From Streptomyces sp. D2-8 (GTDB lineage: Bacteria > Actinomycetota > Actinomycetes > Streptomycetales > Streptomycetaceae), in assembly GCF_023184515.1 (NCBI RefSeq), contig NZ_JAAHBP010000012.1, forward strand, positions 186,001-250,000: 64,000 nt of DNA. Reading direction: 5' to 3'. Position 1 is the stretch's first letter, and every line of letters begins with the position of its first letter. Positions 26,725-35,290 of the stretch are shown piece after piece. Position numbers and translations under genes: made by a program. The notes beneath the pieces are model-generated. The model was not told the DNA's origin and ran no database searches. It saw only the letters and a list, made by a program, of their open reading frames with translations.

Positions 26725-29616
26725 TCAGCTGCAGCCGCTGGTCGAGCCGCATCCCTCGCAGATGTAGCAGGAACCTGCGCGCTGCATCTTCGTACCGCAG
26801 GAGAAGCACAGCGGGGCGTCGGCCTGGATGCCCAACTGCATCTCCACCAGTTCGGCACTGGTGTGGGCCTGCTGCGGGGCGGGCTGGGCCGCCTCCTCGG
26901 CCTTCGGAGCGGAAATGGCCTTCAGCTCCTGGGCACGCGGCGCCGACTGGGCCAGGCCCTCGACGTCGACCTCGTCTTCGTTCGGCTCGTACGAACCGGT
27001 CTCGAGGTGACGCTGACGCTCCTCGGCGGAGTGGATGCCGAGTGCGGAGCGCGTCTCGAAGGGCAGGAAGTCCAGCGCCAGGCGGCGGAAGATGTAGTCG
27101 ACGATCGACTGCGCCATCCGCACGTCCGGGTCGTCCGTCATACCGGCCGGCTCGAAGCGCATGTTGGTGAACTTCGAGACGTACGTCTCAAGCGGCACGC
27201 CGTACTGGAGGCCGACGGACACCGCGATCGAGAAGGCGTCCATCATGCCCGCGAGGGTCGAGCCCTGCTTGGACATCTTCAGGAAGACCTCACCGAGACC
27301 GTCGTCCGGGTAGGAGTTGGCGGTCATGTAGCCCTCGGCGCCGCCGACGGTGAAGGACGTGGTGATGCCGGGACGTCCCTTCGGCAGGCGCTTGCGGACG
27401 GGGCGGTACTCGACGACCTTCTCGACCGCGGTACGGATCGTCTCCTCGGCCTTCTCGGTGATCTCCGCCTTCTCCTTCTCCTTGGTCTTGGCGGAGAGCG
27501 GCTGGCCGACCTTGCAGTTGTCGCGGTAGATCGCGAGCGCCTTGACGCCGAGCTTCCAGGCCTCGAAGTAGATCTCCTCGACCTCCTCGACGGTCGCCGT
27601 CTCCGGCATGTTGACCGTCTTGGAGATGGCGCCGGAGATCCACGGCTGGATCGCCGCCATCATGCGGACGTGGCCCATCGGGGAGATGGCCCGCTCGCCC
27701 ATGGCGCAGTCGAAGACCTCGTAGTGCTCGGGCTTGAGGCCCGGGGCGTCGATCACGTTGCCGTTCTCGGCGATGTGGGCGACGATCGCCTCGATCTGCT
27801 CTTCCAGGTAGCCCATGCGGCGCAGGGCCTGCGGGACGGTGCCGTTGACGATCTGCATCGAGCCGCCGCCGACCAGCTTCTTGAACTTGACCAACGCGAG
27901 GTCGGGCTCGACACCGGTGGTGTCGCAGGACATCGCGAGGCCGATGGTGCCGGTCGGGGCGAGCACGGACGCCTGGGAGTTACGGAAACCGTTCTTCTCG
28001 CCGAGGCGCAGCACGTCCTGCCACGACTCGCTGGCGGCGGCCCACACGGGGGTGTCCAGGTCGTCCATCCGGACGGCCTTGTCGTTGGCGTCGGAGTGCT
28101 GCTTCATGACGCGCTTGTGGGCGTCGGCGTTGCGGGCGTAGCCGTCGTACGGGCCGACGACCGAGGCGAGTTCGGCGGAGCGGCGGTAGGCCGTGCCGGT
28201 CATCAGGGAGGTGATGGCGCCGGCGAGGGAGCGGCCGCCGTCGGAGTCGTAGGCGTGGCCGGTGGCCATCAGCAGGGCGCCGAGGTTGGCGTAGCCGATG
28301 CCGAGCTGGCGGAACGCGCGCGTGTTCTCGCCGATCTTCTGGGTCGGGAAGTCGGCGAAGCAGATCGAGATGTCCATCGCGGTGATGACCAGCTCGACGA
28401 CCTTCTGGAAGCGCTCGGCCTCGAAGGACTGGTTGCCCTTGCCGTCGTCCTTCAGGAACTTCATCAGGTTCAGCGAGGCAAGGTTGCAGGACGTGTTGTC
28501 CAGGTGCATGTACTCGCTGCACGGGTTCGACGCGGTGATCCGGCCGGACTCGGGGCAGGTGTGCCAGGTGTTGATGGTGTCGTCGTACTGGATGCCGGGG
28601 TCGGCGCAGGCCCAGGCGGCCTCGGCGATCTTGCGGAAGAGCGCCTTGGCGTCGACCTCCTCGATGACCTCGCCGGTCATCCTGCCGCGCAGCCCGAACT
28701 GGCCGCCCTGGTCGACCGCCTTCATGAACTCGTCGTTGACACGGACCGAGTTGTTGGCGTTCTGGTACTGGACGGACGTGATGTCGTCGCCGCCCAGGTC
28801 CATGTCGTAACCCGCGTCGCGCAGGACGCGGATCTTCTCTTCTTCCTTGACCTTCGTCTCGATGAAGTCCTCGATGTCCGGGTGGTCCACATCGAGGACG
28901 ACCATCTTGGCGGCGCGGCGGGTGGCGCCACCGGACTTGATCGTTCCTGCGGAGGCGTCGGCGCCGCGCATGAAGGAGACCGGGCCGGAGGCGTTGCCGC
29001 CGGAGGACAGCAGTTCCTTGGAGGAACGGATCCGGGAGAGGTTCAGGCCGGCGCCGGAGCCGCCCTTGAAGATCATGCCCTCTTCCTTGTACCAGTCGAG
29101 GATCGACTCCATGGAGTCGTCGACGGACAGGATGAAGCAGGCGGAGACCTGCTGGGGCTGCTTGGTGCCGACGTTGAACCAGACAGGGCTGTTGAAGCTG
29201 AAGATCTGGTGCAGGAGGGCGTACGCCAGCTCGTGCTCGAAGATCTCGGCGTCGGCGGGCGAGGCGAAGTACTTGTGGTCCTCCCCGGCCTTCCGGTACG
29301 TCTTCACGATGCGGTCGATCAGCTGCTTGAGGCTGGTCTCGCGCTGCGGCGTGCCGACAGCACCGCGGAAGTACTTGCTGGTGACGATGTTGACCGCGTT
29401 CACCGACCAGAAGTCGGGGAACTCCACGGCGCGCTGCTCGAAGTTGACCGAGCCGTCGCGCCAGTTGGTCATGACGACGTCACGGCGCTCCCAGGCCACC
29501 TCGTCATAGGGGTGGACCCCAGGGGTGGTGTGGATGCGCTCGATACGCAGGCCCTTGCTCACCTTGGCGCTCTTGGCGCGGGAACTCCGTGCCGGACCGC
29601 TCGCCGTCTCTGTCAT
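26725..29616 (-). CDS. nrdJ: Vitamin B12-dependent (class II) ribonucleotide reductase
   Basis: Makes deoxyribonucleotides without oxygen, using adenosylcobalamin. The 963-residue protein has an N-terminal redox Cys in FNSPVWFNVGTKQPQQVSACF, allosteric and loop regions, the active-site NPCSEYMHLDNTSCN (radical Cys with Asn and Glu), and the second redox Cys region in SCDTTGVEPDLAL. The C-terminus carries a zinc-ribbon-like CFSCGTKM...CYICEGCG cluster, as in Streptomyces NrdJ. The ATG at 29616 has AGGGAGG seven bases upstream. It lies 160 bases after nrdR on the same strand, and in S. coelicolor the two are one operon. NrdR boxes upstream of nrdR should control both. Confidence 0.96.
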   Translation of the reverse strand: MTETASGPARSSRAKSAKVSKGLRIERIHTTPGVHPYDEVAWERRDVVMTNWRDGSVNFEQRAVEFPDFWSVNAVNIVTSKYFRGAVGTPQRETSLKQLIDRIVKTYRKAGEDHKYFASPADAEIFEHELAYALLHQIFSFNSPVWFNVGTKQPQQVSACFILSVDDSMESILDWYKEEGMIFKGGSGAGLNLSRIRSSKELLSSGGNASGPVSFMRGADASAGTIKSGGATRRAAKMVVLDVDHPDIEDFIETKVKEEEKIRVLRDAGYDMDLGGDDITSVQYQNANNSVRVNDEFMKAVDQGGQFGLRGRMTGEVIEEVDAKALFRKIAEAAWACADPGIQYDDTINTWHTCPESGRITASNPCSEYMHLDNTSCNLASLNLMKFLKDDGKGNQSFEAERFQKVVELVITAMDISICFADFPTQKIGENTRAFRQLGIGYANLGALLMATGHAYDSDGGRSLAGAITSLMTGTAYRRSAELASVVGPYDGYARNADAHKRVMKQHSDANDKAVRMDDLDTPVWAAASESWQDVLRLGEKNGFRNSQASVLAPTGTIGLAMSCDTTGVEPDLALVKFKKLVGGGSMQIVNGTVPQALRRMGYLEEQIEAIVAHIAENGNVIDAPGLKPEHYEVFDCAMGERAISPMGHVRMMAAIQPWISGAISKTVNMPETATVEEVEEIYFEAWKLGVKALAIYRDNCKVGQPLSAKTKEKEKAEITEKAEETIRTAVEKVVEYRPVRKRLPKGRPGITTSFTVGGAEGYMTANSYPDDGLGEVFLKMSKQGSTLAGMMDAFSIAVSVGLQYGVPLETYVSKFTNMRFEPAGMTDDPDVRMAQSIVDYIFRRLALDFLPFETRSALGIHSAEERQRHLETGSYEPNEDEVDVEGLAQSAPRAQELKAISAPKAEEAAQPAPQQAHTSAELVEMQLGIQADAPLCFSCGTKMQRAGSCYICEGCGSTSGCS

Positions 29617-29777
29617 GCCGCCTCCCTGTACGGGCGCAAACGCCCTGAAGTGCCCCGTTGTTCCCGTGGCACGGTGTTCTGTCTGGTGTTGCGGGCACCC
29701 ACTCACATCGCCCGCAACAGGTCTTCATCGCCGCCGCCCGGCCGGGCCGGAGCTGCCTTCCGGGTCCGGCCCGCGGG

Positions 29778-30341
29778 TCAGTCGGCGGCGCCTGCGGGCT
29801 CGGGGACGTGTTGTTCCGTCCCTCCGGGCCCGCGGTGGTCTTCCTGGCTCCCCGCAGCCGCGTCCTCGCGGTCTCCGTCGTCCGCGTCGGGGTGCCCCGT
29901 CTCCGCCCTGAGCTCCTCGATGGCCGCCTCGAAGTCGTCGAGCGAGTCGAACGCCCGGTAGACGGAGGCGAATCGCAGGTAGGCGACGAGGTCGAGTTCC
30001 TGCAACGGGCCGAGTATGGCCAGCCCCACGTCATGGGTGGTCAGCTCGGCGCTTCCGGTGGCACGCACCGCCTCCTCGACCCGCTGGCCGAGCTGAGCGA
30101 GCGCGTCCTCGGTGACGGGCCGACCCTGGCACGCCTTGCGCACACCGTTGATGATCTTCGTACGGCTGAAGGGCTCGGTGACTCCGGACCGCTTCACCAC
30201 CATGAGCGAGCACGTCTCCACGGTCGTGAAACGACGGGAGCAGTCAGGGCACTGGCGGCGCCTGCGGATCGATGTGCCGTCGTCGGTCGTACGACTGTCG
30301 ACGACACGACTGTCGGGGTGCCTGCAGAAGGGGCAGTGCAT
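29778..30341 (-). CDS. nrdR: Ribonucleotide reductase repressor NrdR
   Basis: The dATP-sensing repressor of RNR operons. The 187-residue protein has an N-terminal zinc ribbon (MHCPFCRH near 1-8 and QCPDCSRRF near 30-38) that binds DNA, then an ATP-cone domain from about 45 ([25 protein letters not shown]). The C-terminal 35 residues are acidic and disordered, longer than in E. coli NrdR. Start ATG 30341. It is upstream of nrdJ and divergent from lexA. Confidence 0.96.
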   Translation of the reverse strand: MHCPFCRHPDSRVVDSRTTDDGTSIRRRRQCPDCSRRFTTVETCSLMVVKRSGVTEPFSRTKIINGVRKACQGRPVTEDALAQLGQRVEEAVRATGSAELTTHDVGLAILGPLQELDLVAYLRFASVYRAFDSLDDFEAAIEELRAETGHPDADDGDREDAAAGSQEDHRGPGGTEQHVPEPAGAAD

Positions 30342-30450
30342 GAACTCCCAACCCTCCTCACAGCAGACTCAATAGCCTCGCCGGGCCTCTTGCGCCCCAC
30401 GAAGCAGCCCCAAGCATAGGCGATGACCATGGGCCTCGAGACACGGGGGA

Positions 30451-30463
30451 CCACAACTTCTGG
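30451..30463. promoter_or_regulatory. NrdR box 1
   Basis: CCACAACTTCTGG, a partial palindrome about 110 bases before nrdR. Together with the second box, spaced exactly 31 bp (three helical turns) centre to centre, it fits the paired NrdR-box arrangement. Confidence 0.65.
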
Positions 30464-30481
30464 GCTGCTGTCGCAATCCAA

Positions 30482-30494
30482 CCACTAGATGTGG
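30482..30494. promoter_or_regulatory. NrdR box 2
   Basis: CCACTAGATGTGG, the more symmetrical of the two; ends CCAC and GTGG match the outer parts of the NrdR consensus. Confidence 0.65.
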
Positions 30495-30887
30495 GGATTG
30501 GCTCATACATCGACGACGTTCCCGCGTGTCGCGCGCGGAGGCGCAGGTGACGTGCGACAGGCCGAGCCTCACCGGCCCCGCATGCCCCCGGAGGCCCCCT
30601 GCCGACGGCTTCGTCCGGGACACGGCCGCACCCGTTCCTGCACAGCCGTATCGCCGCGGCGCATGCGGAGATACCGTGGGCGCCGCGAGGAGGGGAGGTG
30701 GGACTCCCGCACAGATGAGGACTGGTCCCGGAGCCAGGGAATGCCGGATGGCAGACTGGGGCACCAGTCCACGAGGCGATCACCCCGGCGGTGAAGAGTA
30801 CAGCAATGGGCCCTTTTGCCCGCCAGGTGGCGCGGCCGCCAATACACCCGGACACATGATCGCGTCCGGTGATTCGCGATTTTTCAC

Positions 30888-30903
30888 TCGAACGTGTGTT
30901 TGG
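30888..30903 (+). promoter_or_regulatory. LexA (SOS) box upstream of lexA
   Basis: TCGAACGTGTGTTTGG: a perfect TCGAAC half-site, a 4-base centre and a GTTTGG half that differs in two positions from GTTCGA. It lies 60 bases before the lexA start, as expected for autorepression. Confidence 0.75.
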
Positions 30904-30962
30904 CGCAACCTTTCGAAAGCAACTACCGTTGTCCAGCAGGGAGACCATCGAGAGGGGCCGAC

Positions 30963-31742
30963 GTGACCACCACCGCAGACAGTGCCGCCATCGCTGCCCA
31001 GGACCACCCCCAGGGCCGACTGGAGCCGGTGCATGCGATGAACGAAGCCACGAACCCTGAGGGGCACAAGCGCTCCCTGCCGGGCCGACCTCCCGGCATC
31101 CGGGCGGACAGCTCCGGACTCACCGATCGCCAGCGCCGCGTGATCGAGGTCATCAGGGATTCCGTGCAGCGACGGGGCTACCCACCGTCAATGCGGGAGA
31201 TCGGTCAGGCCGTCGGCCTCTCCAGCACCTCTTCCGTCGCACACCAGCTGATGGCATTGGAGCGCAAGGGCTTCCTGCGCCGCGACCCGCACCGCCCGCG
31301 CGCCTACGAGGTGCGCGGTTCCGACCAGGCCGCCTCGGTGCAGCCCACGGACACGGCGGGCAAGCCGGCCGCGTCGTACGTGCCGCTGGTCGGCCGGATC
31401 GCGGCCGGTGGCCCGATCCTCGCCGAGGAGTCCGTCGAGGACGTCTTCCCTCTTCCCCGCCAGCTCGTCGGCGACGGTGAGCTGTTCGTCCTGAAGGTCG
31501 TCGGTGACTCGATGATCGAGGCCGCGATCTGCGACGGCGACTGGGTGACGGTGCGCCGTCAGCCGGTCGCCGAGAACGGCGACATCGTGGCCGCGATGCT
31601 CGACGGGGAAGCCACTGTCAAGCGCTTCAAGCGCGAGGACGGCCATGTCTGGCTCCTGCCGCACAACGCGGCCTACGAGCCGATCCCCGGCGACGACGCG
31701 ACCATCCTCGGCAAGGTGGTGGCCGTACTGCGACGCGTCTGA
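30963..31742 (+). CDS. lexA: SOS-response repressor LexA
   Basis: A 259-residue LexA. After a 45-residue actinobacterial N-terminal extension, the winged helix spans about 53-115 ([32 protein letters not shown], core [14 protein letters not shown]). The C-terminal S24 domain has the Ala-Gly autocleavage site in RIAAGGPI, the catalytic Ser in VVGDSM and Lys in GEATVKRF. On DNA damage RecA filaments trigger self-cleavage. The GTG at 30963 has GAGAGGGG upstream and gives the known Streptomyces start. It is convergent with a DinG-type helicase and divergent from nrdR. Confidence 0.97.
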   Translation: MTTTADSAAIAAQDHPQGRLEPVHAMNEATNPEGHKRSLPGRPPGIRADSSGLTDRQRRVIEVIRDSVQRRGYPPSMREIGQAVGLSSTSSVAHQLMALERKGFLRRDPHRPRAYEVRGSDQAASVQPTDTAGKPAASYVPLVGRIAAGGPILAEESVEDVFPLPRQLVGDGELFVLKVVGDSMIEAAICDGDWVTVRRQPVAENGDIVAAMLDGEATVKRFKREDGHVWLLPHNAAYEPIPGDDATILGKVVAVLRRV

Positions 31743-31760
31743 CAAGCGCGCACCGCGTCG

Positions 31761-31783
31761 GGCGGGCCCAGCGGGCCCGCCCC
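31761..31783 (+). terminator. First terminator after lexA
   Basis: A 10-bp perfect GC stem (31761-31770 with 31774-31783) and 3-base loop, 18 bases past the lexA stop. Confidence 0.65.
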
Positions 31784-31876
31784 CTGACCGGGCCCCGGGA
31801 CCTCTGCGCCGGTTCCGGGGCCCTGCGCTGTCCGGGGGTGGTTGCCGGGCCTGTAGGGGCCCCGGGGCTGATGCAG

Positions 31877-31925
31877 GTGGGGGTCGGGCCCGCGGTGGCT
31901 GAGCCACCGCGGGCCCGACCCCCAC
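31877..31925. terminator. Bidirectional terminator between lexA and dinG, perfect 23-bp stem
   Basis: 31877-31899 is an exact reverse complement of 31903-31925 with a TGA loop. It abuts the dinG stop codon and is one of two 23-bp terminators in the window. Confidence 0.85.
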
Positions 31926-31928
31926 AGC

Positions 31929-33905
31929 TCATCCGTCTTCCGTCTGCTTGGCGATCGCGTCGATCGCCGCGAGCGACTTCCGCACCTGGTTACGGTCCGT
32001 CGTGAACCAGAAGTCGGGCAGTGACGCCTTCAAGTAGCCCCCGTACCGGGCCGTCGCCAGACGCTGGTCGAGGACGGCGACCACTCCGCGGTCACCCGAC
32101 GCCCGAACGAGACGGCCGGCGCCCTGGGCCATGAGGAGCGCAGCGTGGGTGGCGGCGACCGCCATGAAGCCGTTGCCGCCCGCGTCCTCGACGGCCTTCT
32201 GGCGGGCGCTCATCAGGGGGTCGTCAGGGCGCGGGAACGGGATCTTGTCCATGACGACCAGCTGACAGCTCGGTCCCGGGACGTCCACGCCCTGCCAGAG
32301 CGACAGAGTGCCGAACAGGCAGGTCTTCGGGTCCGCCGCGAAGTTCTTGATGAGCTCGCCGAGCGTCTCCTCGCCTTGGAGGAGGATCGGGAACTCGGGG
32401 ATCCGGGACCGCAGCTCCTCGGCGGCCAGCTGGGCCCCCCGCATCGAGGAGAACAGGCCCAGGGTGCGGCCGCCCGCCGCCTGGATCAGCTCCGTGAGCT
32501 CGTCGAGCATGTCCGCGCGGTCACCGTCCCGAGCGGGACGCGCCAGGTGCTTGGCGACGTACAGGATGCCCTGCTTGCCGTAGTCGAAGGGGGAGCCGAC
32601 GTCGATGCCCTTCCACTTCGGGATGTCGTCGCCTTCGGTGCCCTCGGGGGCGAGGCCCAGGGAGGCGCCAACGCCGTTGAAGTCGCCGCCCAGCTTCAGC
32701 GTCGCGGACGTCAGGACCACGGAGCGGTCAGCGAAGAGCTTTTCGCGCAGCAGTCCGGAGACGGACATGGGGGCGACGCGCAGGGAAGCACCGAAGCGGT
32801 CGTGGCGCTCGTACCAGACCACGTCCCACTCGGAGCCGTTCGTGATGCGCTCCGCCACGTCGTGGACGTTCTCCACCGAGGCGAGGGCCTGCTTGCGGAC
32901 GGCGTCCTCGTCCTGGACGGACTTGTCGCGGGTCGTGCCGATCGCGGAGATAACCGTGCGGCACGCGTCGCGCAGCGCCATGAGGGCGTACCCGAGGTCC
33001 TCGGGAATCTCCTCCAGGCGACCCGGCAACGCCAGCTCCATCAGCCGCTCGAAACCCTCGGAGGCGGTCTGCAGCTGGTCCGCGGCCTTCTCGTTGACGA
33101 GTTTCGCGGCGCGGCGCACCGCACGGTTGACCTGCCCGGGGGTGAGCTCGCCGGTGGCGACTCCGGTGACCCGGGAGACCAGTTCGTGCGCCTCGTCGAC
33201 GATCAGCACCTCGTGCTGCGGGAGAACCGGAGCACCCTCGATCGCGTCGATCGCGAGCAGCGCGTGGTTGGTGACGACGACCTCGGCGAGCTTCGCCCGC
33301 TCACGGGCCATCTCGGCGAAGCACTCGGCGCCGTAGGCGCACTTCGAGGCACCCAGGCACTCCCTCGACGACACCGACACCTGGGCCCAGGCCCGGTCCG
33401 AGATGCCGGGCGTCAGGGCGTCACGGTCGCCGGTCTCGGTCTCGTCGGCCCAGTCGCGCACCCGCAGCAGGTCCTGGCCCAGCTTGCTCGTGGGCGCGGC
33501 GGCCTCGAACTGGTCGAAGAGGCCCTCTTCCTCGTCCTGCGGGACACCCTCGTGCAGTCGGTGCAGGCACAGGTAGTTCGACCTGCCCTTGAGCATCGCG
33601 AACTCCGGGCGGCGGCGCAGCAGGGGGTGCAGCGACTCGACCGTTCTCGGCAGGTCGCGCTCCACCAGCTGGCGCTGCAGGGCCAGGGTGGCGGTCGCGA
33701 CGACCACCCGCTCCCCGTGCGCGAGCACGGGCACCAGGTAGCCAAGCGACTTACCGGTACCGGTGCCGGCCTGGACCAGCAGGTGGGAGCCGTCGTCGAT
33801 GGCTTCCTCGACGGCTTCGGCCATGGCCACCTGACCGGGGCGCTCCGTACCGCCGACGGCAGTGACGGCAGCATGCAGGAGTTCGGGGAGTGAGGGCTTC
33901 GTCAT
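31929..33905 (-). CDS. dinG: DinG/XPD-type ATP-dependent DNA helicase
   Basis: A 658-residue superfamily 2 (5'-to-3' type) helicase. Walker A GTGTGKS at 47-53, DEAH at 237-240, and four cysteines between them at 113, 183, 189 and 195, the spacing of the XPD/DinG iron-sulfur cluster. Later motifs GLFSSMRG, SLWQGVDVPGPSCQLVV, and AQGAGRLVR complete the motor. It probably unwinds R-loops or forked DNA. Placement convergent with lexA suits a repair role, though no SOS box is visible before its start. The ATG at 33905 begins MTKPSLPELLHAAV. Confidence 0.9.
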   Translation of the reverse strand: MTKPSLPELLHAAVTAVGGTERPGQVAMAEAVEEAIDDGSHLLVQAGTGTGKSLGYLVPVLAHGERVVVATATLALQRQLVERDLPRTVESLHPLLRRRPEFAMLKGRSNYLCLHRLHEGVPQDEEEGLFDQFEAAAPTSKLGQDLLRVRDWADETETGDRDALTPGISDRAWAQVSVSSRECLGASKCAYGAECFAEMARERAKLAEVVVTNHALLAIDAIEGAPVLPQHEVLIVDEAHELVSRVTGVATGELTPGQVNRAVRRAAKLVNEKAADQLQTASEGFERLMELALPGRLEEIPEDLGYALMALRDACRTVISAIGTTRDKSVQDEDAVRKQALASVENVHDVAERITNGSEWDVVWYERHDRFGASLRVAPMSVSGLLREKLFADRSVVLTSATLKLGGDFNGVGASLGLAPEGTEGDDIPKWKGIDVGSPFDYGKQGILYVAKHLARPARDGDRADMLDELTELIQAAGGRTLGLFSSMRGAQLAAEELRSRIPEFPILLQGEETLGELIKNFAADPKTCLFGTLSLWQGVDVPGPSCQLVVMDKIPFPRPDDPLMSARQKAVEDAGGNGFMAVAATHAALLMAQGAGRLVRASGDRGVVAVLDQRLATARYGGYLKASLPDFWFTTDRNQVRKSLAAIDAIAKQTEDG

Positions 33906-34123
33906 AGCGCGACCACCCTACGACCCTGCACTGACAAACGGGCGATCAAGGCGGGGGCGGGGGACGGGATCAAGACCGTGGGCTCCTCGGGGGTGGGGCG
34001 GTGGATGGGCCTTCCGGTTGCGTGAGTGAGGCCGTGGCGAAGTGGTTCGAGAAATTCGCACGGCAGGTGGGAACTGCGGCGGCACGGGCCGCGTTCAATG
34101 AGTGATGGCACGGTGACACAGCG

Positions 34124-35200
34124 CTACAACAGATGCCGGAGGACCCGGTCTCGGACCATGAGGGCGGCCCGCTTGGCAGGCAGGTCGACCTCGGCGGAGA
34201 ACCGGAAGCCGGCGGCCAGGAATGCGGCGACGGAGGGGGTGTTGCGAATGTCGGGTTCCGCGATGACGCGTGCGCAGGAGGGCCGCCGCGCGAGAACGAG
34301 ATCAGCCACGGCCCGGAGCAGCAGCCCCCCAAGGCCACGCCCCCGGTCGGCGACCCCACCTACGAGGAGGTGGATCCCCGTGTCATGAGGCCGGGCGGGG
34401 TAGTGACGGGCCAGCGGGTCCAGATCCGCCCGGTAGATCTCCCAGTAGCTCATCGGCGCTCCGTCCAGTACGCCGATGCACGGCACGCTGCGCCCGTCAC
34501 CGGCGAGCTGGGTCCGCAGGTGGTCCTCCGTCACGTCCTGCGGTCCGGACAACTCCCAGAACGCTGCGGCGGCGGGGTCGTTCATCCAGCGGCTGATGAG
34601 CGGGAGGTCGCGTTCGAGGCGTGTGGGGACGAGGTGGAACACGCCTGCGGGCGTATCGGCCCGGCCCCATTCGGCGACGCGGTCGAGGAGGTCGTCATGG
34701 CGGGGGAAGACGGAGGGTCGGGACGGCTCGCCCGTCGCGGCGATGGAGACGGAGGGCCGCGTCGTGTCCTCGTCCCGCCTCCGGGCTCCGCGACCGTCGA
34801 GCGCGTCAGCCGCTGCGAGGGCGATGAGCTCGTCCGGGAGCCGCAGGTCCATGGTGTCCTCGCGGTGCCCGTCCGCTCGGAACTGCTCGCCGGAGATCGC
34901 GCCGGGCTCCGCATCGGATCCGAGGCGGGACTCGACGCCGCCGAAGGTGTCGGCACCGGCGCCGTGGCCGGCGCGGGCGCCCGACTCGGCACCGCCCAAG
35001 TCACCCGAGCGGGCGTCCGGCTCACCACCGGCGAAGTCAGCGCAGACGCCTGACCCGGTACCGGTGTGGGCACCGGGCGCATCGTCGTCGTCGACACCCG
35101 GCTTGGCACCGGAATCGGCTCGGGACCCGGCGCCGACGGCCGCGTCGGCCATGACAGGGGCGGCGAAACCGGTCTCGGCGGTCGGGTCGGCGGGAGGCAC
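34124..35200 (-). CDS. GNAT acetyltransferase of the siderophore cluster, with a long N-terminal extension
   Basis: A 358-residue protein. Residues about 185-358 are an IucB/AlcB-type acyltransferase (FHLVPTRLERDLPLISRWMN, MSYWEIYRADLDPLARHYP, HLLVGGVADRGRGLGGLLLRAV for acyl-CoA binding). In this family the usual substrate is an amine or hydroxylamine. The first 115 residues are Ala/Gly/Asp-rich and low-complexity, unlike ordinary AlcB proteins. The GTG at 35200 has a strong GAGGAG six bases upstream, so the extension is probably real; MDLRLPDEL at residue 116 is an alternative start. It is last in a three-gene operon with an NIS synthetase and an aminotransferase. Confidence 0.82.
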   Translation of the reverse strand: MPPADPTAETGFAAPVMADAAVGAGSRADSGAKPGVDDDDAPGAHTGTGSGVCADFAGGEPDARSGDLGGAESGARAGHGAGADTFGGVESRLGSDAEPGAISGEQFRADGHREDTMDLRLPDELIALAAADALDGRGARRRDEDTTRPSVSIAATGEPSRPSVFPRHDDLLDRVAEWGRADTPAGVFHLVPTRLERDLPLISRWMNDPAAAAFWELSGPQDVTEDHLRTQLAGDGRSVPCIGVLDGAPMSYWEIYRADLDPLARHYPARPHDTGIHLLVGGVADRGRGLGGLLLRAVADLVLARRPSCARVIAEPDIRNTPSVAAFLAAGFRFSAEVDLPAKRAALMVRDRVLRHLL

Positions 35201-35290
35201 CGAACGCTCCTCTCAGAAAGGGGGGTGGGGCATGTCCTCAGGGATGAAGGAGGTAGGTCAGCGGTGGAAGGGATCGATCGGCCAGGTTGG

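Larger units (their letters stand above)
30342..30962. other. Divergent regulatory region between nrdR and lexA
   Basis: 620 bases without a convincing gene. It contains two NrdR boxes near nrdR and an SOS box near lexA. The middle part, about 30500-30860, has no feature I can name; a small RNA is possible but I see no clear hairpin-terminator pair. There is no cobalamin riboswitch signature upstream of nrdR. Confidence 0.55.

Noticed and set aside
26692-29961. Plus-strand open frame opposite nrdJ
   Set aside because: A mirror of a conserved gene; the Leu/Val/Asp/Gly-rich translation is typical of antisense frames in GC-rich DNA.
30342-30480. Cobalamin riboswitch before nrdR-nrdJ
   Set aside because: No B12-box-like sequence or multi-stem leader was visible; NrdR boxes explain control better.
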